Numbered from the stretch's first letter, positions 45,926-55,802 are shown. The stretch is 64,000 bases of DNA from Brevundimonas goettingensis (GCF_017487405.1 NZ_CP062222.1:3915501-3979500); one strand, 5' to 3'. Program-made: numbers and translations. The notes: generated from the sequence alone by a model not told the origin.

Positions 45926-46729
45926 TCACCCCTTCGCCAGTTCGACGATCCGCTTCACGAGCGCGCTGTCCGGATCGAGCAGCGGGCCGAGCACGGTGAA
46001 GTGGTTGAGGCCGGGCAGGGCCTCGTAGCGGGTCTGGACGCCGTTGTTTCCCCAGTGGTCGGCCATCATCCGCGACTGGCGCAGGAACTCCGGGCTCTCC
46101 TCGCCGCCGACGACGCAGTCCAGCACGGTGCCGCCTGGGGTCGAGCCGTTGGGGATGGGCCAGAAGACCGGCGACAGGGCGGCGGCCTCGTTGGGGTTGA
46201 GGTCCAGCGCGGTGTTGATCGAGGTCCCGACGAGGGGGCGCAGGTCGAAGACGCCGGAGATGGCGAGGGCCGCCGAGGCGCGGCCCTCGGACAGCATTCC
46301 CGCCGACATATGGCCGCCCGCCGAATGGCCGAAGACCATCGGCCGCTTGCCGGTGCGGGTGCGGATCAGGTCGACGGCGGTCCGGACCCGTTCGAGGATC
46401 CTAGACAGCCGAACCGTGGGGGCGAGGTCGTAGGAGGGGACGGCGAGAGTGACGCCGTGGTGATTGAGGGCGGGGGCCAGGCCGCTGAACCAGTCCTTGT
46501 CCAGCGCCTGCCAGTAGCCGCCGTGCAGGAAGACGGCGACGGGGGCCTCAGGTCCGGCGGAGAAGATATCCATGACCTCGCGCGGGCCGGGGCCATAGGC
46601 GATGGTCTCGGGCGGATGGGCCATACGCGCCGCCTCGGCCGTCGCCTTCCACCGCCCCATGGCCTCCATATGGTCGGGGACACGGGCGCGGTTGTTGTAT
46701 TCCGCCTCGAGATCGATCTCGTCTGTCAC
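45926..46729 (-). CDS. Alpha/beta hydrolase (kynurenine-formamidase-like)
   Basis: The 267-residue protein shows the carboxylesterase/formamidase pattern: HGGYWQALDKDWFSGLAP (HGGxW oxyanion motif), nucleophile elbow FGHSAGGHMSAGML and C-terminal LPGLNHFTVLGPLLD with the catalytic His. The HGGxW variant is typical of bacterial and eukaryotic arylformamidases acting on N-formylkynurenine. No other kynurenine-pathway gene is adjacent, so the substrate remains inferred. No signal peptide. Confidence 0.85.
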   Translation of the reverse strand: MTDEIDLEAEYNNRARVPDHMEAMGRWKATAEAARMAHPPETIAYGPGPREVMDIFSAGPEAPVAVFLHGGYWQALDKDWFSGLAPALNHHGVTLAVPSYDLAPTVRLSRILERVRTAVDLIRTRTGKRPMVFGHSAGGHMSAGMLSEGRASAALAISGVFDLRPLVGTSINTALDLNPNEAAALSPVFWPIPNGSTPGGTVLDCVVGGEESPEFLRQSRMMADHWGNNGVQTRYEALPGLNHFTVLGPLLDPDSALVKRIVELAKG

Positions 46730-46776
46730 GCAACCATCCGCTAGAGACGCTCCAAACGCCGGAGGAGCCGCCTGCC

Positions 46777-47034
46777 ATGATGACCGCCATCTTCGTCTTC
46801 ATCAAATGCGAGCTGGGCCACGCCAATGACGTGGCCGCCGACATCGTGGACAATGTCGAGAACGTCTCGGAGGTCTATTCGACCTCGGGCCAGTACGACC
46901 TGCTGGCCAAGTTCCAGCTGCCCAAGGAGATGGACATCGGGACCTTCGTCACGAAATCCGTCCAGACCCGGCCGCACATCCGCGACACCTTCACGGTGAT
47001 TACCTTCTCGCCCTTCCTGCCGAGCGGGAAGTAA
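46777..47034 (+). CDS. Stand-alone Lrp/AsnC ligand-binding (RAM) domain protein
   Basis: The 85-residue protein (MMTAIFVFIKCELGHANDVA, VSEVYSTSGQYDLLAKFQLP, ITFSPFLPS) is a lone Lrp/AsnC effector domain without the DNA-binding helix-turn-helix. It should form a ferredoxin-like dimer or higher ring and bind an amino acid. It may modulate a full-length Lrp protein encoded elsewhere. Start may be at either of two adjacent ATGs. It is convergent with glmM. Confidence 0.92.
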   Translation: MMTAIFVFIKCELGHANDVAADIVDNVENVSEVYSTSGQYDLLAKFQLPKEMDIGTFVTKSVQTRPHIRDTFTVITFSPFLPSGK

Positions 47035-47046
47035 TTTGATCGGCCG

Positions 47047-48396
47047 CTAGCCCGCCGATCGCACCGCCGCCGAGACGTCCGACACCACCCTCTTCACCAG
47101 GGCCTCGTCGTCGCCCTCGGCCATGACGCGGATCAGTTTTTCGGTGCCCGAAGGGCGGACCAGAAGGCGGCCCGTGCCGTTCAGGGCGTTTTCGGCCTCG
47201 GCGATGGCGGCCTTGACGCCGGCGCTCTCCAGCGGCTTGCCGGCGTTGAAGCGGACGTTTTCCAGCAGTTGCGGCACGGGGTCGAACTGGCGGGCCAGCT
47301 CGCTCATCGGCTTGCCGCTCTCGACCAGGACGGCCAGCACTTGCAGCGCCGCCATCAGGCCGTCGCCGGTGGTGGCGTGGTCGTGCAGGATGATGTGGCC
47401 CGACTGTTCGCCGCCGATGTTGAAGCCACCCTCGCGCATCCGTTCCATGACGTAGCGGTCGCCGACCTTGGTGCGCTCCAGCGTCAGCCCCTCGGCCTTC
47501 AGCTTCCGTTCGAGGCCGAGGTTGGACATGACGGTGGCGACGATGCCGCCGCCGCTGAGGCGGCCGCGTTTGGCGAAGTCGAGGCCGACCAGAGCCATGA
47601 TCTGGTCGCCGTCGACGACCTGGCCCTTCTCGTCGCAGATGATGACCCGGTCGGCGTCGCCGTCGAGTGCGATACCGATGTCGGCGCGGTAGCGTTTGAC
47701 GGCCTCGGCCAGGGTCGCCGGATGGGTCGAGCCGCAGTCGGCGTTGATGTTGGTGCCGTTGGGCTCGACGCCCACGGGGAAGACCTCGGCGCCCAGTTCA
47801 TAGAGGGTGGTGGGCGCAACCTTGTAGCCGGCGCCGTTGGCGCAATCGATGGCGACGCGCAGGCCCTTGAGGCTGAGGCGTTTGGGAAAGGCCGATTTGG
47901 CGATCTCGATATAGCGGGCCGGAACCTCGTCGTGGCGCTTGACCCGGCCGAGGCGGTTGGAGGGGGCCAGTCCGGTGTCAAGGCCGGCGTCCATCAGGGC
48001 CTCGATCTTGAGCTCGATCTCGTCGGAGAGCTTGTAGCCGTCGGGGCCGAACAGCTTGATGCCGTTGTCGGCATAGTCGTTATGGCTGGCCGAGATCATG
48101 ACGCCGAGGTCGGCGCGCATGGAGCGGGTCATCATGGCCACGCCGGGTGTCGGCAGGGGGCCGAAGGTGCGCACGTCCATCCCGACCGAGGCAAAGCCGG
48201 CGACCAGGGCGGGCTCCAGCATATAGCCCGACAGCCGGGTGTCCTTGCCGATGACCACCAGATGGCGGCGGTCGTCGCCCGACATGAACAGGCGGCCTGC
48301 GGCCAGACCGACGCGCAGGGCGACCTCGGCGGTCATCGGAGGGGTGTTCGCCTTGCCGCGAATCCCGTCGGTGCCGAAATACTTCCTGTCGCCCAT
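47047..48396 (-). CDS. glmM: Phosphoglucosamine mutase
   Basis: The 449-residue protein is GlmM, which converts glucosamine 6-phosphate to glucosamine 1-phosphate for UDP-GlcNAc synthesis. Motifs are [13 protein letters not shown] at the N-terminus, the phosphoserine loop [17 protein letters not shown] (Ser104), the metal site [14 protein letters not shown], the sugar-binding GGEQSGHII and the phosphate-binding [14 protein letters not shown]. Length is normal. It is divergent from glmS, which makes its substrate. Confidence 0.97.
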   Translation of the reverse strand: MGDRKYFGTDGIRGKANTPPMTAEVALRVGLAAGRLFMSGDDRRHLVVIGKDTRLSGYMLEPALVAGFASVGMDVRTFGPLPTPGVAMMTRSMRADLGVMISASHNDYADNGIKLFGPDGYKLSDEIELKIEALMDAGLDTGLAPSNRLGRVKRHDEVPARYIEIAKSAFPKRLSLKGLRVAIDCANGAGYKVAPTTLYELGAEVFPVGVEPNGTNINADCGSTHPATLAEAVKRYRADIGIALDGDADRVIICDEKGQVVDGDQIMALVGLDFAKRGRLSGGGIVATVMSNLGLERKLKAEGLTLERTKVGDRYVMERMREGGFNIGGEQSGHIILHDHATTGDGLMAALQVLAVLVESGKPMSELARQFDPVPQLLENVRFNAGKPLESAGVKAAIAEAENALNGTGRLLVRPSGTEKLIRVMAEGDDEALVKRVVSDVSAAVRSAG

Positions 48397-48526
48397 GACG
48401 GGTCTCCTTGATCGTCGCGCCCGCTTCTTATCCGGGTCCGGAAATCATCCGAAACGCCATTTTAGCAGCGTGGAGTCCTAATATCCCATAGAGGCGAGCT
48501 GGGTTCAGTCCCCGAGGAGCGAAATC

Positions 48527-50347
48527 ATGTGCGGCATCATCGGCATCGTCGGGACCCAGCCCGTCGCGGACCGGCTGATCGACAGCCTCAAGCGGCTTGA
48601 GTACCGCGGCTATGACTCGGCCGGCGTGGCCGCTGTCGTGGACGGAAAGGTCGAGCGCCGCCGGGCCCAAGGCAAGATCAAGAACCTCGAGGCCGTGTTG
48701 GCCGAGCAGCCGCTGGTGGCCCAGAACGGCATCGGCCATGTGCGCTGGGCGACCCACGGCGCGCCGAACGTCAAGAACGCCCACCCGCACACCGCCGGCC
48801 GCGTGACCCTGGTCCACAACGGCATCATCGAGAATTTCGCCGAGCTCAAGGCCGAATTGGCGGCGACCGGCCGGACGTTTGAGAGCGACACAGATACCGA
48901 GGTCATCGCCCAGCTGATCGACGCCGAGCTGGCGACGGGGCTGGCGCCGCTGGAGGCCTTCAAGGCGACGCTGGACCGGCTGACGGGTGCCTATGCCCTG
49001 GCGGTGCTGGTGGAGGGGGCGGACAACCTGATCCTCGGCGCCCGGCGCGGCAGCCCGCTGGTGGTCGGCGAGGGGCAGGGTGAGATGTTCCTGGGCTCGG
49101 ACGCCCTGGCCGTCGGCCCCTTCACCAACCGCGTCATCTATCTGGAAGAGGGCGACTACGTCGCCATCGACCACGACAGCGCCCGCATCTTCGACGCCTC
49201 GGGCGCGGCGGTGACCCGCCCGGTCAAGGTCGTGCCGACCTCGGCCGTCATGATGGAGAAGGGCAACTACCGACACTTCATGGAGAAGGAAATCCATGAT
49301 CAGCCCGAGGGCTGCCAGCGCACCATAGCGGCCTATGTCGACGCCCTGACCTCGCGCGCCGCCATGCCCGGAGACCTGGACTTCAAGACGCTGGAGCGGA
49401 TCCAGATCGTCGCCTGCGGCACCTCCTATATCGCCGGGGTCATCGGCAAATATCTGATCGAACAGCTGGCCGATCTGCCGGTGGACGTCGAGATCGCCTC
49501 GGAGTTCCGCTATCGCCAACCGGCCCTGCGCCCGGGCTCGCTGGTCATCGCCATGTCCCAGTCGGGCGAGACCGCCGACACCTTGGCCGCCCTGCGCTAC
49601 TGCAAGGCCAAGGGGATGAAGAGCGCCGTGGTGGTCAACGCCCAGGAATCGACCATGGCCCGCGAGGTCGACGTGGTCTGGCCGATCCACTGCGGTCCCG
49701 AGATCGGCGTCGCCTCGACCAAGGCCTTCACCGCCCAAGTGTCGGTGATGATCGCTCTCGCCGTCGCCGCCGCCAAGTCGCGCGGCATGATCGACGCCGC
49801 CGAGGAAGAGCGGATGGTCAAGGTGATGCTGGAGGCCCCCCGCCTGATCGCCGAGGCCATCGGTCTGGAGGACGCGCTCAAGGAGATCGCCGTCGACATC
49901 GCCAAGGCCCGCGACGTCCTGTTCCTGGGGCGTGGTCCGATGTCGGCGCTCGCTCTGGAAGGCGCGCTGAAGCTGAAGGAGATCAGCTATATCCACGCCG
50001 AGGGCTATGCCGCGGGCGAGCTGAAGCACGGCCCGATCGCCCTGGTCGACGACAAGACGCCGATCATCATCCTGGCGCCGTACGACAGCTATTTCGAGAA
50101 GTCGGCCTCGAACATGAGCGAGGTCATGGCGCGGGGCGGCCAGGTGGTCTTCATCACCGATCCGGAGGGCGCCAAACACGCTCCGGCGGGCGCGCGCGTG
50201 GTCGTCACGGCCCCGGCCAGCGATCCTCTGGTATCGGCTCTGGTGATGTCCGCCCCGATCCAGCTGCTGGCCTATCATGTGGCCGTGGTGAAGGGTGCCG
50301 ACGTCGATCAGCCTAGAAACCTCGCCAAGTCGGTGACGGTCGAGTAA
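48527..50347 (+). CDS. glmS: Glutamine--fructose-6-phosphate aminotransferase (isomerizing)
   Basis: The 606-residue enzyme makes glucosamine 6-phosphate from fructose 6-phosphate and glutamine. The N-terminal glutaminase starts MCGIIGIVGTQPVADR, with Cys as residue 1 after Met removal. Two SIS domains follow (IVACGTSYIAGVIGKYLIEQ and IAMSQSGETADT; DVLFLGRGPMSALALEGALK). It ends QPRNLAKSVTVE, the normal C-terminus. I see no glmS ribozyme in the 130-bp divergent gap. ATG 48527 is preceded by GAGGAG. Confidence 0.97.
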   Translation: MCGIIGIVGTQPVADRLIDSLKRLEYRGYDSAGVAAVVDGKVERRRAQGKIKNLEAVLAEQPLVAQNGIGHVRWATHGAPNVKNAHPHTAGRVTLVHNGIIENFAELKAELAATGRTFESDTDTEVIAQLIDAELATGLAPLEAFKATLDRLTGAYALAVLVEGADNLILGARRGSPLVVGEGQGEMFLGSDALAVGPFTNRVIYLEEGDYVAIDHDSARIFDASGAAVTRPVKVVPTSAVMMEKGNYRHFMEKEIHDQPEGCQRTIAAYVDALTSRAAMPGDLDFKTLERIQIVACGTSYIAGVIGKYLIEQLADLPVDVEIASEFRYRQPALRPGSLVIAMSQSGETADTLAALRYCKAKGMKSAVVVNAQESTMAREVDVVWPIHCGPEIGVASTKAFTAQVSVMIALAVAAAKSRGMIDAAEEERMVKVMLEAPRLIAEAIGLEDALKEIAVDIAKARDVLFLGRGPMSALALEGALKLKEISYIHAEGYAAGELKHGPIALVDDKTPIIILAPYDSYFEKSASNMSEVMARGGQVVFITDPEGAKHAPAGARVVVTAPASDPLVSALVMSAPIQLLAYHVAVVKGADVDQPRNLAKSVTVE

Positions 50348-50443
50348 CGGCGACTGTCCAGAACGGGCGCCGGACTTTCGCGGGCAACGCAAACCGGCCT
50401 ATGATCGTTCGGCTGTCAGAAGAACTCCCCGGGCTGGTAATCG

Positions 50444-51322
50444 ATGTTGTCTGCTACTCCTCGCGTCCGCAAGGCCGTGCTTCCTGTCGCCGGTCTCGGA
50501 ACGCGGGTCCTGCCCGCCGCCAAAACCACGCCGAAGAACATGCTCAATGTGTTCGACCGGCCGATCCTGTCGCACATCGTAGAGGAAGCCCGCGCGGCGG
50601 GGATCGAGCATTTCATCTTCGTGGTGGGACGGGGCCAGTCGGCGGTCGAGGACTATTTCGACCACGCCTATGAGATCGAGGCTATCCTGAAGGCCAAGGG
50701 CAAGGACGACATCCTGCAACTGGTCCAGGCCGACCTGCCCAGGCCCGGCGAGATGAGCTTCGTGCGCCAGATGGCCCCTCTGGGTCTCGGCCACGCCGTC
50801 TTCTGCGCGCGCGACCTGATCGGCGACGAGCCCTTCGCGGTGATCCTGCCCGACATGCTGATGATGGCCGATACGCCCGCGCTCGGTCAGGCCATCGCCG
50901 CCCATGAGAAGACCGGCGGCAATATCGTTGTGGTCGAACCGGCCCCCGAGGGCGAGACCTATAAATACGGCATCGTCGCTCTGGACGGCCAGGAGGGCCG
51001 GCTGAACCGCATGACCGGCATGGTCGAGAAGCCGCCGCTCGGGACGGAGCCTTCGAACCTGTTCATCTCGGGCCGCTATGTCCTGACGCCCGACATCTTC
51101 CCCCTGTTGGCCGACCAACAGTCGGGGGCGGGCGGCGAGATCCAGCTGACCGACGCCATGGCCAGGCTGATGAAGGTCAAGGACTTCCACGCCCTGGAAT
51201 ACGACGGAACGACCTATGACTGCGGCGACGCGGTCGGTCTGCTGCGCGCCAATGTGGCCTATGCGCTGAAGCACGAGAAGCTGGGCGAAGCGGCCCGGGC
51301 GGCGATCGCGGACCTGCTCTAG
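50444..51322 (+). CDS. galU: UTP--glucose-1-phosphate uridylyltransferase
   Basis: The 292-residue enzyme makes UDP-glucose for envelope polysaccharides. It has the nucleotidyltransferase signature AVLPVAGLGTRVLPAAKTTP near residue 11, EDYFDHAYEIEAILKAKGKD, LGLGHAVFCARDLIGDEPFA, VEKPPLGTEPSNLFISGRY and EIQLTDAM. Length is typical. The ribosome site before ATG 50444 is weak. It lies 96 nt downstream of glmS, so both nucleotide-sugar precursors are supplied from one region. Confidence 0.96.
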   Translation: MLSATPRVRKAVLPVAGLGTRVLPAAKTTPKNMLNVFDRPILSHIVEEARAAGIEHFIFVVGRGQSAVEDYFDHAYEIEAILKAKGKDDILQLVQADLPRPGEMSFVRQMAPLGLGHAVFCARDLIGDEPFAVILPDMLMMADTPALGQAIAAHEKTGGNIVVVEPAPEGETYKYGIVALDGQEGRLNRMTGMVEKPPLGTEPSNLFISGRYVLTPDIFPLLADQQSGAGGEIQLTDAMARLMKVKDFHALEYDGTTYDCGDAVGLLRANVAYALKHEKLGEAARAAIADLL

Positions 51323-51427
51323 GCAGCTTTGCCGCAATCCGGCCCTTGCATCGGGGGGCGTGAGGTCCTTTAAGCGCGCGCAAACACGCCTTGTGCGCCT
51401 GCCTGCCGCTCCCTCGAAGGTCCCGCC

Positions 51428-52663
51428 ATGTCCAAAGCTTCCGACAAGCCCGTCAAGAAGGTCGTCCTCGCCTATTCCGGCGGTCTGGACACCTCGATCA
51501 TCCTGAAGTGGCTGCAGACCGAATATAACGCCGAGGTCGTGACCTTCACCGCCGACCTGGGCCAGGGCGAGGAGCTGGGCCCGGCGCGCGAGAAGGCGTT
51601 GAAGATGGGCATCAAGCCCGAGAACATCTTCATCGACGATCTGCGCGAGGAGTTCGTGCGCGACTTCGTCTTCCCGATGTTCCGCGCCAACGCCGTCTAT
51701 GAAGGCCAGTATCTGCTGGGCACCTCCATCGCCCGGCCGCTGATCGCCAAGCGCCAGATCGAGATCGCCCGTCAGGTCGGCGCCGACGCCGTCTGTCACG
51801 GCGCGACCGGCAAGGGCAACGACCAGGTCCGCTTCGAGATCGGCTATTACGCCCTGGAGCCCGACATCCGCGTGATCGCCCCCTGGCGCGAGTGGGAATA
51901 CCGCAGCCGCGAGGCCCTGCTGGACTTCGCCGAGAAGAACCAGATCCCGATCGCCAAGGACAAGCGCGGCGAGGCCCCGTTCTCGGTCGACGCCAACCTT
52001 CTGCACTCCTCGTCCGAGGGCAAGGTGCTGGAGGATCCGGCGGTCGAGGCCCCCGAGTTCGTCCACCAGCGCACGATTTCTCCCGAGGACGCGCCCGACA
52101 CGCCGCACGTCTTCACCATGACCTTCGAGAAGGGCGATCCGGTCGCCATCGACGGCGTGGCCATGTCGCCGGCGACTCTGCTGACCGAGCTGAACCGTCT
52201 GGGTCACGACAACGGCGTGGGCCGTCTGGACCTGGTCGAGAACCGCTACGTCGGGATGAAGTCGCGCGGCGTCTATGAGACCCCCGGCGGCACCATCCTG
52301 CTTGCCGCCCACCGCGGCATGGAGTCGATCACGCTGGACGGGGGCTCGATGCACCTGAAGGACCAGCTGATGCCGAAATACGCCGAGCTGATCTACAACG
52401 GCTTCTGGTTCGCCCCTGAGCGCGAGATGCTGCAGGCGGCGATCGACTACTCGCAGCAGAAGGTCTCGGGCACGGTGACGGTCAAGCTCTACAAGGGCAA
52501 TGTCACCATCATCGGCCGCGAAAGCCCCTACAGCCTCTATGATCAGGATCTGGTCACTTTCGAGGAGGGTGTTCAGGCCTATGACCACAATGACGCCGCA
52601 GGCTTCATCAAATTGAACGCCCTGCGTCTGCGGGTGCTGGCCAAGCGCAACGCGCGGGGCTGA
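51428..52663 (+). CDS. argG: Argininosuccinate synthase
   Basis: The 411-residue enzyme joins citrulline and aspartate using ATP in arginine synthesis. The ATP-pyrophosphatase loop is [17 protein letters not shown] near residue 13, followed by [36 protein letters not shown] and [20 protein letters not shown]. It ends with [11 protein letters not shown]. The length and start are normal. Three secreted-protein genes follow in the same direction, the first 61 nt downstream. Confidence 0.97.
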   Translation: MSKASDKPVKKVVLAYSGGLDTSIILKWLQTEYNAEVVTFTADLGQGEELGPAREKALKMGIKPENIFIDDLREEFVRDFVFPMFRANAVYEGQYLLGTSIARPLIAKRQIEIARQVGADAVCHGATGKGNDQVRFEIGYYALEPDIRVIAPWREWEYRSREALLDFAEKNQIPIAKDKRGEAPFSVDANLLHSSSEGKVLEDPAVEAPEFVHQRTISPEDAPDTPHVFTMTFEKGDPVAIDGVAMSPATLLTELNRLGHDNGVGRLDLVENRYVGMKSRGVYETPGGTILLAAHRGMESITLDGGSMHLKDQLMPKYAELIYNGFWFAPEREMLQAAIDYSQQKVSGTVTVKLYKGNVTIIGRESPYSLYDQDLVTFEEGVQAYDHNDAAGFIKLNALRLRVLAKRNARG

Positions 52664-52724
52664 CACCCGGACTTCGCCTGTTTCGACGTGCCGGCCCCTT
52701 CATCTCCATTCCGAGAGACGTTCG

Positions 52725-53195
52725 ATGCGCAAACAGACCCTTCTGGCGGCCGCCGCCGCCCTGACCGCAGCCCTGGCCGTCGCCGCCCCGGCGTTCGCCC
52801 AAACGGCCCCGGCCCCGGCTCCGCAGGCCGCTCCGGCTCCGGCCGTCGAGTCGACGGACTCGCCTGAGGAACTAGCGTTCAAGGCCAAGGCCGACGCCTT
52901 CGGTGATCGGATGAAGGGGATGTACGAAGAGATGCAGGCCGCGGTCACCGCCGCCGCCGGCGACGCCGGCAAGCAGAAAACCGCCCTGGACGCCATTCAG
53001 GCCCGCTACCAGCCCGAGGCCGATACCTTCGCCACGGACTTCCAGAGCTTCATGCAGACGGAGCTGGCGGCGGTTCCGGAAGCTGAACGGACCGAGGCCA
53101 TGGCCCAGGTCGAGCAGGCCATCCCCCAGTTCCGCAGCCTGCCGTCCATGCTGCGCGCCGAGGCTGAAAAGCCCCAACCGGCCGCGGCCCAATAG
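52725..53195 (+). CDS. Secreted helical protein, tandem family member 1
   Basis: The 156-residue protein has a clear signal peptide (LLAAAAALTAALAVAAPAFA), an Ala/Pro spacer and a helical domain: FKAKADAFGDRMKGMYEEM, then KTALDAIQARYQPEADTFAT, then ERTEAMAQVEQAIPQFRSLP. The motif ALxAIxARYQPEADxFA recurs in the next two genes, so the three are likely diverged duplicates. It should be periplasmic or exported. No known family is recognised. The downstream gene begins 13 nt away, so they form an operon. Confidence 0.8.
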   Translation: MRKQTLLAAAAALTAALAVAAPAFAQTAPAPAPQAAPAPAVESTDSPEELAFKAKADAFGDRMKGMYEEMQAAVTAAAGDAGKQKTALDAIQARYQPEADTFATDFQSFMQTELAAVPEAERTEAMAQVEQAIPQFRSLPSMLRAEAEKPQPAAAQ

Positions 53196-53208
53196 GCCGG
53201 CAGGTCCC

Positions 53209-53670
53209 GTGATCCGTGTTCTGATCCTCGCCGGCGCAGTGGTCGGTCTGTCGGCTTCAGCGGCGTTCGCCCAGGACGACGGTCCCGTGCGGACCGCGCC
53301 GACGGCCGCCGCGCCCGCCAACACGGCTGTCCCGGACGAGGCGGCGGTCGAGGCCGCCGCCGCCGGCTTCGAAACCCAGATGGACGAGATGGCGAAAGAG
53401 CTGGAAGCGGCGAAGACCGCCTCCGGGTCCGACGCCGCCGCTCTGAAGACCGCCAGCGACGCCATCGTCGCCAAATACCAGCCCGGAGCCGACGCCTTCG
53501 CCGAGATGGTCGCCGCCCTGATCGCCAGCCGCCCCGTTCCGCCTGAGGCCCAGACCCGAGCGCGCGAGGCGGTGCAACAGGTCCGCGACATGCCGGGGCT
53601 GATCCGCGATCACCATCTGGCGGCTCCCGCGCCTGCGAGCCTGCCTGCGACCCCGCCGCCGGCGCCTTAA
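53209..53670 (+). CDS. Secreted helical protein, tandem family member 2
   Basis: It starts at GTG 53209, 13 nt after the previous stop, with AGG 4 nt upstream. The 153-residue product has a signal peptide (LILAGAVVGLSASAAFAQ), an Ala-rich spacer, and a helical domain AAAAGFETQMDEMAKELEA, then KTASDAIVAKYQPGADAFAE, aligning with member 1. It ends in a Pro/Ala-rich tail (APAPASLPATPPPAP), which members 1 and 3 lack. Unknown function. Confidence 0.8.
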   Translation: MIRVLILAGAVVGLSASAAFAQDDGPVRTAPTAAAPANTAVPDEAAVEAAAAGFETQMDEMAKELEAAKTASGSDAAALKTASDAIVAKYQPGADAFAEMVAALIASRPVPPEAQTRAREAVQQVRDMPGLIRDHHLAAPAPASLPATPPPAP

Positions 53671-53739
53671 CGCGAAGTAACTTGCGGTAGCGGGGTTCGG
53701 GGAGGAGTTTCCCGACATATACCGCAAGGAAGCCGCGCC

Positions 53740-54318
53740 ATGATCAAGATCCTGAGCCTCGCCGCCGCCCTGGCCGTCCTGCCCCTGACCCAGGCCGCCG
53801 CCGACGAGCGCAAGACCCCGTCCGAGGCCGCCATCGAGGCCGCCGCCAGCGCCTTCGAGGCCCGGATGGAAGCCTTCGGCGAACGCGCGGAGGCCATCAA
53901 TGACGACAAGTCCCTGACCGACGCCCAGCGCGAAATGAAGATCGCAGCCCTGTGGTCAGAGTATCAGCCCGAGGTCGCCGTCTTTACCGCCGTGGTCAGC
54001 CAGCACGCCGGCCAGATCGCCTCCGAAGCCCTGGCCAATATCGACGTCGACGCCCTGGTCCATCAGGCGCTCGATACGCCCGAGGTCCAGGCGGCCCTGA
54101 CCGGCGCGGCCGGCATGGCCCGCAACGGCGCCTGGGCCCAGAACGACCCCGAACAGATGGTCACCTATGGACTGATGGCCCAGTACGGCGTCGATCAGGC
54201 CCTGGACGCCATCGCCGACGACGCGGACAAGGCCGAGGCCGCAAAAGACGCGGAGGCGGACGCAGAAGCCGCCGAAGCGGATGCGCATGCAGATCACACG
54301 CCGCATACGCACCCCTGA
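53740..54318 (+). CDS. Secreted helical protein, tandem family member 3 (His/Asp tail)
   Basis: The 192-residue product has a signal peptide (IKILSLAAALAVLPLTQAAA) and a domain AAASAFEARMEAFGERAEA, then KIAALWSEYQPEVAVFTAVV, aligning with the two genes before it. An extra helical segment follows, then an acidic repeat (AEAAKDAEADAEAAEADAHA) and the His-containing end DHTPHTHP, which could bind divalent metal. Start at ATG 53740, 69 nt downstream of member 2. A terminator lies 80 nt after the stop. Confidence 0.8.
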   Translation: MIKILSLAAALAVLPLTQAAADERKTPSEAAIEAAASAFEARMEAFGERAEAINDDKSLTDAQREMKIAALWSEYQPEVAVFTAVVSQHAGQIASEALANIDVDALVHQALDTPEVQAALTGAAGMARNGAWAQNDPEQMVTYGLMAQYGVDQALDAIADDADKAEAAKDAEADAEAAEADAHADHTPHTHP

Positions 54319-54396
54319 GACCTTCCACTCTCCCCAGAACTGGAACGGACTCAGTCCTCCGGGTCGCCATGAGATTCCCCCACCTCGACCCGGGGT

Positions 54397-54424
54397 AAGG
54401 GCCGGCCGAAAGGTCGGCCCTTTT
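54397..54424 (+). terminator. Rho-independent terminator after the tandem secreted genes
   Basis: GGGCCGGCC (54399-54407) pairs with GGTCGGCCC (54412-54420), with one G-T pair, closing a GAAA loop and followed by TTTT. It ends the argG-downstream cluster before the lysE-type gene. Confidence 0.85.
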
Positions 54425-54477
54425 CGTTTGGCCGCTGTCTCTTGACCTGACCGGGCCGGGCGCCCGAAAGGCCGCTT

Positions 54478-55110
54478 ATGAATAGCCTTCCCGTCGATCC
54501 GCATCTGTACGGCGCCTTTCTGGGCGTGATGGCGGTGATGGCCATCACGCCCGGGCCGGCCAATGTGTTTCAGGTCGCCGTCGGGGTGGAGCGTGGCCGG
54601 GCGGCGGCCCTGCAGAGCGTGGTCGGGATGAACGCCGCGACCCTGGTCTGGTTCGGGGCGGCGGCGCTCGGTCTTGGAGCGCTGGTGGCCGCCTTTCCCC
54701 AGGTGTTCAAACTGGTCGCCGTCGGCGGCGCCCTCTATGTCGCCTGGCTGGGGATCAAGGCCCTGCGCGGCGCCTTCGCCAACGAAAGCCAGCCTGGAGC
54801 CATCGTCACGGTGCGCGACCGCAGCGCCATCGTGAACGGCTTCATGGTCCAGATCGCCAATCCCAAGGCCATCCTGTTCTTCACCGCCGTCCTGCCGCCG
54901 TTCCTGGACGTTCAGCGGCCCATCGTTCCGCAACTGTTGTTGTTCGCGATGGCCACCATCAGCATGGACGTGCTGGCCATGAGCGCTTACGGTCTAGGTG
55001 GAGCCGCCCTGGCCCGCCGCCTGTCGGAGCCCCGGTTCCGGCGCGGGTTCGGGATTTTCGTCGGCGTCCTGCTTTTGCTTGCCGCCGTGCTGATAGTTTC
55101 ACGATTGTAA
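54478..55110 (+). CDS. LysE/RhtB-family exporter
   Basis: The 210-residue inner-membrane protein has six hydrophobic segments. The N-terminal pattern FLGVMAVMAITPGPANVFQV carries the TPGP motif of the LysE/RhtB family, which exports amino acids or their derivatives. The later block IVNGFMVQIANPKAILFFTA is also typical. The exact substrate cannot be read from the sequence. It stands alone after a terminator. Confidence 0.92.
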   Translation: MNSLPVDPHLYGAFLGVMAVMAITPGPANVFQVAVGVERGRAAALQSVVGMNAATLVWFGAAALGLGALVAAFPQVFKLVAVGGALYVAWLGIKALRGAFANESQPGAIVTVRDRSAIVNGFMVQIANPKAILFFTAVLPPFLDVQRPIVPQLLLFAMATISMDVLAMSAYGLGGAALARRLSEPRFRRGFGIFVGVLLLLAAVLIVSRL

Positions 55111-55192
55111 TGGGTTAGCCGTCCGGAACGGATAGGCTGGCTGACCGTTGAGCAGAAAAGGCGCACCGCATGGTCGCCATGGGAGTTCAGTG

Positions 55193-55780
55193 ATGAAGAC
55201 GCGTTTCCTCAAACCGGTTCTGCTCGCGGCGGCCGCCAGCCTGGCGCTTGCGGCCTGCGCCACCTCCACCCCCTACCAACCCGTCGGAACCGGCGGCGCG
55301 CGCGGCGGCTATGCCGAGCAGCGGCTGGAGAACGATCGTTACCGGGTCAGCTTCGCGGGCAATTCCGTGACCTCGCGCGAACAGGTGGAGATGGGTCTGC
55401 TGCTGCGCTCGGCCGAGCTGACCAAGCAGAACGGCTTCGACTGGTTCGCCACGGTCAATCGCGCCACCGACCGCGACACCCGCTACCAGAACCTGAGCGG
55501 CCCCTACGGCGATCCCTTCTACACCGGCCGTTACGGCGGCTACTGGGGTCCGTCCTGGCGCTTCTACGGCAACGGCGGCTGGAGTCCCTGGGGCAGCCCG
55601 TGGGGCCGCGGCTGGGGCCCGGGCTTCAACGACTGGGACGTGCGCCAGATCGACCGCTATGAGGCCTCCTCGGAGATCGTCATGGGCCGTGGCGCCAAGC
55701 CCGCCGGCGACCCCAACGCCTTCGACGCCGGCGAGGTCATCGCCAACCTCGGTCCGCGGGTGACGCGGGCGGGAAGCTGA
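55193..55780 (+). CDS. CC0125/CC1285-type lipoprotein
   Basis: From ATG 55193 (GGGAG 7 nt upstream) the 195-residue product has a lipoprotein signal (KPVLLAAAASLALAACATST). The mature N-terminus TPYQPV...GGYAEQRLENDRYRVSF, and then VEMGLLLRSAELTKQNGFDW, match the family named after two Caulobacter proteins. A Gly/Tyr/Trp-rich central region (YGGYWGPSWRFYGNGGW) is striking. It should be anchored in the outer membrane; role unknown. The frame opens 45 nt earlier, but that part lacks a signal sequence start. Confidence 0.85.
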   Translation: MKTRFLKPVLLAAAASLALAACATSTPYQPVGTGGARGGYAEQRLENDRYRVSFAGNSVTSREQVEMGLLLRSAELTKQNGFDWFATVNRATDRDTRYQNLSGPYGDPFYTGRYGGYWGPSWRFYGNGGWSPWGSPWGRGWGPGFNDWDVRQIDRYEASSEIVMGRGAKPAGDPNAFDAGEVIANLGPRVTRAGS

Positions 55781-55802
55781 CAGGAAGGGACTAGGGAAGA
55801 GG

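Noticed and set aside
48397..48526. glmS ribozyme upstream of glmS
   Set aside because: The 130-bp divergent gap is too short to hold the ribozyme as well as both promoters and shows no recognisable core; the element is mainly found in Gram-positive bacteria.
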